Below, piece after piece: positions 54,890-62,278 of a stretch of DNA of 64,000 nt. Within the stretch, counting starts at the first letter, position 1. Each line of letters opens with the position of its first letter. A model generated the notes under the pieces. It saw only the letters and a program-made list of their open reading frames with translations. It was not told where the DNA came from and did no database searches. The stretch comes from CALCLY01 sp900552775. GTDB lineage: Bacteria > Bacillota > Clostridia > UMGS1883 > UMGS1540. The position numbers and the translations under genes are program-made. The DNA is taken from positions 1 through 64,000 of the forward strand of contig CALCLY010000016.1 of NCBI GenBank assembly GCA_937966555.1, in the 5' to 3' direction.

Positions 54890-57322
54890 ATGAAAAAAAT
54901 ATTCAAAGCAATACTCTTGCCAATCCTTTCGTTTGCCGTTATATCACCGGTTTATTCTGCTGACATACAGCCGGTTTCACCGGTTATCCACAAAATAAAC
55001 AATTTTGAAAAAGAGGGATATTATTACGATAATAATTTTTATCCACTGGACGAGACGGTTAAATGGGCGCAGGGATTTTGCTATCATGTGCTTGATGAGG
55101 AAAACAAGACAGCAGTGATATTAGGATATGACCGCGCTGTGATAAACGGTGATGAGTTGATTATTCCCGCAGAAATAAACGGCTATAAAATACAAGGATT
55201 CAGTCACGGGGTTTTCAGCGGTTCATCTTTTAAGAGGTGCGATTTATCTGATTTTCCAAACTTGTCGCAGATAATGTTTGCAAGCTCGGAGCTTGAAGAA
55301 GTGATACTGTCAAAGCAAACTAAAATAATACCGACGCAGTGCTTTGCGTTCACAAAGCTTAAAAAAATTCAATTGCCAAACGGATTGGAAGAAATCAAAA
55401 TGGGTGCATTTCAGGACTGTTTATTTACAAAACTGGTTATTCCCGGCACTGTAAAAAGCATAGGCGGTCAAGGCTTTGAAGGGTGTGATAATCTAACCGA
55501 AATAGAATTTAAAAACGGATTTCTTACCGAAATCGGCTCAGACGACGATCAATTGCAGTGGACATTTATGACCAAAAATCTCAAAAAGCTGACTTTGCCG
55601 GAAAATATAAAACACATTGGGAAATATGAGTTTATGGAGAGTACCGCAGGCAGGCATTGGTATGTACCGGTTAAATACCCCGACAATTTAACGGTTTACG
55701 GAAAAAAGGGTTCGTATGCCGAAACATATGCCGCAGAACATGAATTAAGTTTCGTGCCTATTGAAAGTGAAAATAGTACGTCTAATGAGGAAAAAGTAAA
55801 TTTTGAAAGTAAATACGATATATCAAAATTTATGGATTCATCCATATATAAAATTCATGATGTATTTGATACAGATTACGGTGCTGTTGTATATTACTCA
55901 ATGGGTGGATTTATGAGGGCACCGGGGCCGGGACTCAGCTTAGTGCGAGAAAACGGAGATATTGTGAATCTTTCCCTCTGTGTGTCAATGAAAAACCCTT
56001 ACAGAAGGCCCGAGCACAATGATATAACACTTTCAGAGGATGGAAAATATGTTACCTTCAATGTCTCATTTGACGAAAGAGCAGAGGGACCCGAAGGAAT
56101 GCTGGGAGGCAGTATTGTTGTGTTCCACGATGCGGGAACATATTATTACAAAGCGGATCTCAAAACCGGCGTATGCATTGAAACAAAATTTGAGCCTCTT
56201 GACACTATAAGCGAAGAAGTAATTTCCGCGTGGGCAAAGCCGGAGGTTGAGAATGCAATAGAAATGGGATTTGTTCCGTTATCATTCCGTGACAATTATA
56301 AGAGAAATATCACACGCGGAGAATTTGCAAAGCTTGCAATGTTTTTCCTTTCTGTACAATACGGATATCCGGGAGTACCGATAGTTAAATTATGGTCTCC
56401 TGCAGAGCCAAACGACAATGAATATTTTTCCCGTGAATTTATGAATGCATATTGTTCATCAAGAACGGACAGAAACGGCAGCTTTTTCACCGATAACAAA
56501 ACAGGTGAAAAGTATAGTTATAATAACACCGGAGAAATATTATTGCCGCGAACTCCGTTTTTAGATGTTAATGAAAACAAAGATTTAAGATTTATAGAAA
56601 GAGCATATTATTTGGGAATAGTGAACGGTATCGGCGAAACAGATTTTAATCCTGACGGAGAGATAACAAGACAGGAAGCCGCTGCTATGCTTATGAGGGT
56701 ATATAAAAATTATGCCAAAACCGAACAAACAGCCGCCGGCTTTAAATTCGCCGATGACAGCGACATAGCCGATTGGGCAAAAGAAGATGTATACAGCATA
56801 AATTCACTCGGAATTATGCAAGGTGTCGGAGAAAATACTTTTGCACCGCTTGAGGGGTATACTGTCGAACAATCTATCGCAACATTTTGGCGGCTGTACG
56901 ACAAGGCGCCGTTAAGCCGGAAAAATAAAAATATTGAGCTGTTGCTTGACTATGAATTTGAATTGGAAAATTACTTTAAACGAGATGACGGCACATGCTT
57001 TCAAGAGAAAAGCAGAACGGAATTTAAAAACTTTGTTATTGTATGCGGATTTTGGCAGCAGGAAGACACAAATGATTCAGACTGTAAATTGTTTGTGTTT
57101 GACAAAAACGGCGGAGTGCCTTTTATTTCGCCGTTAACCAAAGAAATGAAATGGGAGGTGAGTTCCGATGAGAATGTAATCACTTGTTATGAAAATGCAG
57201 GAGATACTTTCCGGTTATACAATAAATTAAACGGTACGGAAAAAGTTTATAGTGCAGGAATGTATAAAACAGATTACAGTGTTGAACAAGGAAAAATCTT
57301 GAATTTCGAAAGAATAAACTAA
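54890..57322 (+). CDS. BspA-type leucine-rich-repeat and SLH surface protein
   Basis: An 810-residue protein. Signal peptide about 1-24. LRR_5 (BspA-like) repeats at about 75-260 (LEEVILSKQTKIIPTQCFAF, then LVIPGTVKSIGGQGFEGC). A middle beta domain (about 300-440) and three SLH-like units (about 440-690; GIVNGIGETDFNPDGEITRQ, GIMQGVGENTFAPLEGYTVE) follow, with a C-terminal beta part last. LRR_5 proteins mediate adhesion in many gut bacteria. A paralog lies at 58569. Start ATG behind AAAAGGAG. Confidence 0.82.
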   Translation: MKKIFKAILLPILSFAVISPVYSADIQPVSPVIHKINNFEKEGYYYDNNFYPLDETVKWAQGFCYHVLDEENKTAVILGYDRAVINGDELIIPAEINGYKIQGFSHGVFSGSSFKRCDLSDFPNLSQIMFASSELEEVILSKQTKIIPTQCFAFTKLKKIQLPNGLEEIKMGAFQDCLFTKLVIPGTVKSIGGQGFEGCDNLTEIEFKNGFLTEIGSDDDQLQWTFMTKNLKKLTLPENIKHIGKYEFMESTAGRHWYVPVKYPDNLTVYGKKGSYAETYAAEHELSFVPIESENSTSNEEKVNFESKYDISKFMDSSIYKIHDVFDTDYGAVVYYSMGGFMRAPGPGLSLVRENGDIVNLSLCVSMKNPYRRPEHNDITLSEDGKYVTFNVSFDERAEGPEGMLGGSIVVFHDAGTYYYKADLKTGVCIETKFEPLDTISEEVISAWAKPEVENAIEMGFVPLSFRDNYKRNITRGEFAKLAMFFLSVQYGYPGVPIVKLWSPAEPNDNEYFSREFMNAYCSSRTDRNGSFFTDNKTGEKYSYNNTGEILLPRTPFLDVNENKDLRFIERAYYLGIVNGIGETDFNPDGEITRQEAAAMLMRVYKNYAKTEQTAAGFKFADDSDIADWAKEDVYSINSLGIMQGVGENTFAPLEGYTVEQSIATFWRLYDKAPLSRKNKNIELLLDYEFELENYFKRDDGTCFQEKSRTEFKNFVIVCGFWQQEDTNDSDCKLFVFDKNGGVPFISPLTKEMKWEVSSDENVITCYENAGDTFRLYNKLNGTEKVYSAGMYKTDYSVEQGKILNFERIN

Positions 57323-57335
57323 AGGAGGTTTAATT

Positions 57336-58247
57336 ATGGCACAAACCAATCATGTTTACAATACCGCCAATGATTTAAAAACTCATAATGATGCACCGTT
57401 TATGTATTTTGTGAAAGAAAGTGGAACCGATGCAAATCCTTTTCCTGGTGTTGGCATAACTATGTATAAGAGTTTTGCTTATGATTATGAGGCAACATCA
57501 GGAAACATAGTTACATTTGGTAATCATATTAGAGACGCAGTTGAGCCTTACGCTGGCGCTCATTACTATTTGAGATCTCGCTATTCAGATAATAATAATT
57601 CTGTTAGATGTAAGATTAATTTGAATAATGTGACTTTGAACAGAGGCACCGGGAACAGAAATGCATTTTTGTCTTTAGGAATTGTAAGTGATGGTATCGA
57701 AATGAAGCAGTGTGATTTTGGTTTAGGAAATGTATATAACAAATCAGGATGGAGAGCTGCAACGTATTCGAGAAAATGGACAACGGGAGGAGACAATATA
57801 TTCAATCGTGTTTCAGGCGATTTCGACAATACTGTTTTTACCGGTATAGTAACAATAACTGTAGCAAACGAGAGCACCTTGTCCCAAGATATTTTAAGAT
57901 GTACGGTTTCAGATTCTTCAAATACTGTTGTAATTACATATACGGCGGTAGCGGGAACATATTTTTCAAGAAATACTGCCGGGAAAGCGTGCTTAAGATT
58001 TGTACGGTTCATGTCTCTTGTTCCGCAAAATGAAGCACAAGACGATGCAGATAATTCTGTGCTTGAAGCAACCATGTATGATATAAAATTAAATAATTCT
58101 ACATGGCAAGCAACAGATATAGAGCATGCATGGTCTGTGCAAGGTTCAAATATAACCAATTTGCACCTTGGAAATGTGACAAGCAACGGAAGTTCCTATC
58201 ATACTACTGATTATATAAGAATATATCATCAGTACCAGCTCGTGTAG
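57336..58247 (+). CDS. Unknown protein between two LRR-SLH paralogs
   Basis: A 303-residue protein with no signal peptide, no membrane helix and no SLH. It begins MAQTNHVYNTANDLKTHND and is rich in Asn, Thr, Ser and aromatic residues, with many predicted strands (NVTLNRGTGNRNAFLSLGIV, TVVITYTAVAGTYF). This looks like a beta-jellyroll. AAAGGAGG lies seven bases before the ATG and 14 bases after the LRR gene, so they are cotranscribed. It could be a non-classically exported surface or phage-tail-like protein. No family is recognised. Confidence 0.7.
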   Translation: MAQTNHVYNTANDLKTHNDAPFMYFVKESGTDANPFPGVGITMYKSFAYDYEATSGNIVTFGNHIRDAVEPYAGAHYYLRSRYSDNNNSVRCKINLNNVTLNRGTGNRNAFLSLGIVSDGIEMKQCDFGLGNVYNKSGWRAATYSRKWTTGGDNIFNRVSGDFDNTVFTGIVTITVANESTLSQDILRCTVSDSSNTVVITYTAVAGTYFSRNTAGKACLRFVRFMSLVPQNEAQDDADNSVLEATMYDIKLNNSTWQATDIEHAWSVQGSNITNLHLGNVTSNGSSYHTTDYIRIYHQYQLV

Positions 58248-58256
58248 AACTTATAA

Positions 58257-58290
58257 GGGATGTTAAAAACTCCGGAACACAAGAAAAGGG
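58257..58290. repeat. Intergenic repeat, partial copy C
   Basis: GGGATGTTAAAAACTCCGGA and the following ACACAAGAAAAGGG match the left ends of copies A (7489) and B (36989). The hairpin and 29-base core are missing here. Confidence 0.6.
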
Positions 58291-58391
58291 AAAAATCTCA
58301 TATCACGGAATATGCAAATGATGCAGTTAGATTTGTTAGAGGAAGAAAAATCAAAAAATTTGATTTTCAAAAAAATATACCTTTTCTTGCT

Positions 58392-58471
58392 ATCAGCAAA
58401 CTTCGCCTTCAGGCGTACCCATGTACGCTTTCGGATATCCCAAAACTAAAGTTTTAGCTCAGTTTGCTGAT
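58392..58471. other. Multi-hairpin structured segment
   Basis: ATCAGCAAACT (58392-58402) and AGTTTGCTGAT (58461-58471) form a perfect 11-bp closing stem. Inside lie CGCCT/AGGCG, GTAC..GTAC, the palindrome GGATATCC and AAAACT/AGTTTT. This resembles a branched RNA or a folded mobile-element end. The rest of 58248-58568 holds no gene. Confidence 0.5.
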
Positions 58472-58504
58472 TCCAAAGCTTTTTTCCTATCCCCTTGAAA
58501 AAAT

Positions 58505-58542
58505 GGGCTGTTTAAAAAGTCAACCGACTTCTTAAACAGCCC
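58505..58542 (+). terminator. Long hairpin upstream of the second LRR-SLH gene
   Basis: GGGCTGTTTAA and TTAAACAGCCC pair over 11 bp, with an inner AAGTC/GACTT stem. No T-run follows and it lies just upstream of AAAAGGAGG. It may be a terminator relic or a leader structure. Confidence 0.45.
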
Positions 58543-58568
58543 CTATAATAGAAAAGGAGGAAGATATA

Positions 58569-60950
58569 TTGAAGAAAGGTATTATTTGTGCCATAGTTTT
58601 CTTTTTATTTATGACATCTTCGAACATCTATGCCGATGAGTTAAAGACAACACGTAAAACACAAGGATTTATATATGAAATTATAGGCGAAAAAGAAGAA
58701 GCATATGCCAAAATCGTAAGTTACGATCCAAACGTTGTAAGAGGAGAAAAACTTGTAATTCCAACAGCAGTAGATGGGTATGATGTCAAGGGGTTTAGCG
58801 ATTATATTTTTCAAGGAACGAGCTTTAAGTATTGTGATTTATCTTTATTTCCTAATTTAAGTGCAGGAATGTTTTGTGATTCTCAGATAGAGGAAGTTAA
58901 ATTGTCTGAGGGAATAAAAAAAATTCCGGATATTATTTTTGCTGATTCTCAATTAAAAAAGATAGATATACCGAGAAGTACGGAAATTATATGTCAGCGA
59001 GCATTTTTTAATACGAAGTTAGAAGAGATTGTAATACCGTCAGGGGTAAAAAATATAGAGTATAATGCATTTGAAGAATGTAATTATGTAAAAAAAATTG
59101 TTATTAATGAAGGGTTGAAAGAATTACCCGATAGAGAAAACGCATTTTGCGGCGCAGCATTTGAAACTCCTAATTTAGAAAAATTGTATTTGCCTAAAAG
59201 CATAGAATACATTAGTCCGAATGAATTTAAAGAATCGTATAATCAGAGATTTGTTGGTTATATATATTCAAAGAAATATCCGACAATGACAATATACGCG
59301 CCAGTGGGTTCGTATGCCGAAACATATGCCGCAGAACATAATTTAAATTTTGCGGCTGTCGTAGCCGAAAAAGCCGATATATCAAAATACACGGAATCCG
59401 AATATTATCATGTTGAGAAAATTATACCGACAGAATACGGAACCGTTTTATACTTTTGGGCGGTAGGTACTCCGCACGGAGGGAAAAATCCGAAATTGGT
59501 TTTGATAAAAAAAGACGGCAGTGAAATAAATTTATCCGAGACAGTGTCAAGAGCTGACTTGTTTCATGCACCGGAACTTGATAATATAGTTTTGTCGGAA
59601 AACGGAAAGGATTTGACTTTTTCTGTTTCTTTTGAAGAAAGAAGTGAAGGAAGTGTTGCAGACGGTGAAAAAATTGTGCTTCATGACGCAGGAACGTATT
59701 TTTATAAAGCCAATCTTGAAGAAGGCATCTGTATTGAAACAAAATTTGAGCCGCTTGACACTATAAGTGAAGAAGTAATTTCTACATGGGCAAAGTCGGA
59801 GGTTGAGAATGCGATAGAAATGGGGTTTGTTCCCATTTCGCTGCGCGGCAATTACAAAAGAAATATAACACGCCGGGAGTTTGCAAAAATGGCATTTTAT
59901 TTTCTGTCCGTGCAGTACGGGTATCGTCCGGAGTCTGCTCTCGAAACATGGTACCGGTCCGAAAACCCCGATTACGCAGTGCGTACCGAAAACTTTGTGT
60001 CGGCATACTGCTCCGTAAGGAAGGACAGGAACGGTAACATTTTTACAAATAAAAATACGGGAGAAGCATGGAAATATGAGGATAAGCATGGCGGAATATA
60101 CAGTTTAACGCTTGCAAGCCCTTTTACCGATTTGCAGGCGGCAGGCGACGGCATGAATACAGCAGCGCAGCGCGCCGTTATCGGAGAAAATCAAATTATC
60201 GATTATGCGTATAATTTCGGCATTATTAACGGCAAAAGCGATACTGAATTTGACCCGCACGGAGAAATCACCAGACAGGAGGCTGCCGCAATGCTTATGC
60301 GTGTGTATAAAAATTATGCCGACGTAAATATAGCGCTCGGAGATACAAAGTTTTCAGACGATGATAAAATATCGGACTGGGCAAAAGACGATGTGTATAA
60401 TATAAATGTTCTCGGCGTAATGCAGGGTGTCGGAGATAATACTTTTGCACCGCTTGAGGGGTATACTGTCGAACAATCCGTTGCAACATTTTGGCGGCTG
60501 TACGACAAGGCGCCGTTAAGCCGGAAAAATAAAAATATTGAGCCGCTTTTAAAGTATTCTTACGAAAGGGAAAACTTTTTTACAAACGTTCCCGGCACTT
60601 CCGTTTTCACAGCAGAAAAAGAATCGCCGTATGAAGAATATACCGTTGTGCGCGGATATCACCGGAGATATCACAGAAAAAACGATTACAGAGCCTATGT
60701 TTTTTATAAGTACGGCGGGTGCCTTGATTTGCTGTCATTTATTCCTATCTCACAGGATAACTCGGAGGAAATAGAGGAAGCGGAAGTAAATTCCGTTGAG
60801 AATGTAATAAAATTTATTGCAAAAGTCCCCGATTCTTTTCGTTTGTACAATAAATTAAACGGCTCGGAAAAAGTATATGCCGCAGGAAAGTACAGTTTTG
60901 AAATTGATTTAGTAACGGGAAATATATTAAGCTTAATTCGTATAAGCTGA
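58569..60950 (+). CDS. BspA-type leucine-rich-repeat and SLH surface protein, paralog
   Basis: A 793-residue protein, paralogous over its whole length to the one at 54890. It has a signal peptide (about 1-23, ending IYA), LRR_5 repeats (about 70-250; IKKIPDIIFADSQLKKIDIP), a beta domain, three SLH-like units (about 420-660; GIINGKSDTEFDPHGEITRQ, GVMQGVGDNTFAPLEGYTVE), and a C-terminal part ending in the shared SFRLYNKLNGSEKVYAAGKY. The TTG start is placed by AAAAGGAGG eight bases upstream. The SLH half is much closer between the paralogs than the LRR half, so the binding face has diverged. Confidence 0.82.
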   Translation: MKKGIICAIVFFLFMTSSNIYADELKTTRKTQGFIYEIIGEKEEAYAKIVSYDPNVVRGEKLVIPTAVDGYDVKGFSDYIFQGTSFKYCDLSLFPNLSAGMFCDSQIEEVKLSEGIKKIPDIIFADSQLKKIDIPRSTEIICQRAFFNTKLEEIVIPSGVKNIEYNAFEECNYVKKIVINEGLKELPDRENAFCGAAFETPNLEKLYLPKSIEYISPNEFKESYNQRFVGYIYSKKYPTMTIYAPVGSYAETYAAEHNLNFAAVVAEKADISKYTESEYYHVEKIIPTEYGTVLYFWAVGTPHGGKNPKLVLIKKDGSEINLSETVSRADLFHAPELDNIVLSENGKDLTFSVSFEERSEGSVADGEKIVLHDAGTYFYKANLEEGICIETKFEPLDTISEEVISTWAKSEVENAIEMGFVPISLRGNYKRNITRREFAKMAFYFLSVQYGYRPESALETWYRSENPDYAVRTENFVSAYCSVRKDRNGNIFTNKNTGEAWKYEDKHGGIYSLTLASPFTDLQAAGDGMNTAAQRAVIGENQIIDYAYNFGIINGKSDTEFDPHGEITRQEAAAMLMRVYKNYADVNIALGDTKFSDDDKISDWAKDDVYNINVLGVMQGVGDNTFAPLEGYTVEQSVATFWRLYDKAPLSRKNKNIEPLLKYSYERENFFTNVPGTSVFTAEKESPYEEYTVVRGYHRRYHRKNDYRAYVFYKYGGCLDLLSFIPISQDNSEEIEEAEVNSVENVIKFIAKVPDSFRLYNKLNGSEKVYAAGKYSFEIDLVTGNILSLIRIS

Positions 60951-61036
60951 CGGCAGGCTTTTAAATCGCAGGGTTTCAAGGTTGTAATGTGTATACCATG
61001 TCCTTGCACAGATTGTATACTATGTTACTCTTGACA

Positions 61037-61056
61037 CGTGAATCTCCCCTACGGGT
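61037..61056 (+). repeat. Degenerate composite palindrome piece R5
   Basis: CGTGAATCTCCCCTACGGG resembles the right half of R2/R4 without the left arm. This is a weak call. Confidence 0.35.
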
Positions 61057-61082
61057 GTTGGGATTGAAGGCGGATAAATCTA

Positions 61083-61114
61083 TGGGGTTGTTTTTTTAAA
61101 CAACCCCATTTTTT
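61083..61114. terminator. Strong rho-independent terminator
   Basis: TGGGGTTGTTT and AAACAACCCCA pair across a T-rich loop and run into TTTTTT. It would end the LRR-SLH gene transcript (plus). The A/T symmetry also suits the minus strand. Confidence 0.75.
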
Positions 61115-61123
61115 AACATTCCC

Positions 61124-61400
61124 CTATTTTGAAAACATTTTTTCAATCCTTTTTGCAGCTTCCGCCGTATCATCGGGATTGCCGAAGGATGAAAGGCGGA
61201 AATAGCCTTCGCCGTACACACCGAACCCGGCTCCGGGCGTGCCGACAATCTGCGCTTCGTTTAAAAGCTTATCAAAAAGCGCCCGGCTGTCATCACCGCG
61301 GGGCATTTCATCCAGACATACGGCGCGTTTTTGCCGCCGCAGTACCGGATACCGCAGTTTTGCAAAGCCTTCATGATAACTTTTGCGTTATTTTTATAAT
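61124..61400 (-). pseudogene. dapL: LL-diaminopimelate aminotransferase, truncated and frameshifted
   Basis: The C-terminus of DapL is clear in one frame: AQIVGTPGAGFGVYGEGYFR and SSFGNPDDTAEAAKRIEKMF. The part just before it (MKALQNCGIRYCGGKNAPYV, then WMKCP) is in another frame, with the shift near 61303. Nothing N-terminal of about residue 300 of a normal DapL remains. The remnant begins exactly where the next gene ends (61394). DapL makes LL-diaminopimelate for lysine and the cell wall, so an intact copy or another route should exist elsewhere. Confidence 0.82.
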
Positions 61401-62218
61401 CTTAAGGTTTCTCCGGATTTCACACAATATACCGCACCTTTGATCTCAATCCAAACATCAGTGCTCGATGGATTATGTATTATGTTTTTATAAAAGCTTG
61501 TTTGCAATCTTTCATATGCTTTTACATAATCATATATCTCTATATTTGTGGCATACCATATATGCTCATGGCCACCGGCATACTCAGCAAATCTTTCAAT
61601 AACATCCCAATTATCATTATTATCAAATTCGTAGCTATGCCCCCACAAATAAAACATTTCAGCATTGCCCCAAATACTCGGTGTTTCAACAAATTGTGTT
61701 ATTAATTCATCAAGTTTTTCATTATTGTGATGACAAGTTGGATGAAGCTGTAACCAATCTTCAGGTAATTCAAACGAAAGTGTGCTTTTTGTGGTTCTGG
61801 CATAAGCTATTTTGCATTTCTCCAAAACACTTAATACTCTGTTACTGTATGTGCCATATGGATATGCCATGCCTCTGGCTATAACACCATATTGTTCTTC
61901 AATACTTCTCCTATCTTCGGTAATTTCATATATTATTTCTGAATCGTCAAGTTTTTCCAGAAAAGGATGATTGAATGCGTGAACTGCAACCTCATGACCG
62001 GAATCTGTATAAAGTTTCCTTGCTTCAGAAAGCTTTAATCTGCCGTAAAATTTCTCACGTGTGCTATTTTCAGGCAAGTACATCCCGGAATTAACATTAA
62101 AAGTGCCTTTAAGACCATATTTGTTCATTATTTCAATTAATCTGATATCCTGAACAACTGCGTCATCATAGCTTAGGGTAATAACCTTTTGTTTGCCATC
62201 TTTAAATCTCATTTTCAT
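61394..62218 (-). CDS. NodB-type polysaccharide deacetylase
   Basis: A 274-residue protein with the NodB fold. Motif 1 is LSYDDAVVQD (about 15-24), motif 2 is VHAFNHPFLEK with the two metal-binding His (about 77-87), and then MAYPYGTYSN. No signal peptide, so it may act in the cytoplasm on oligosaccharides or use another export route. A short C-terminal extension (about 235-274) is beta-rich. AAAGGAAAGAG precedes the ATG. It belongs to the AT-rich region that continues past the window. Confidence 0.82.
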   Translation of the reverse strand: MKMRFKDGKQKVITLSYDDAVVQDIRLIEIMNKYGLKGTFNVNSGMYLPENSTREKFYGRLKLSEARKLYTDSGHEVAVHAFNHPFLEKLDDSEIIYEITEDRRSIEEQYGVIARGMAYPYGTYSNRVLSVLEKCKIAYARTTKSTLSFELPEDWLQLHPTCHHNNEKLDELITQFVETPSIWGNAEMFYLWGHSYEFDNNDNWDVIERFAEYAGGHEHIWYATNIEIYDYVKAYERLQTSFYKNIIHNPSSTDVWIEIKGAVYCVKSGETLRL

Positions 62219-62278
62219 AGTATCAGCTCTTTCCTTTTAAAAAAATCTATTTTTATAATTACTCAAATGCAATTAAAT

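Noticed and set aside
58540..58551. TATAAT at 58544-58549 as a promoter for the second LRR-SLH gene
   Set aside because: No -35-like hexamer at the right distance. The bases follow a hairpin arm by chance.
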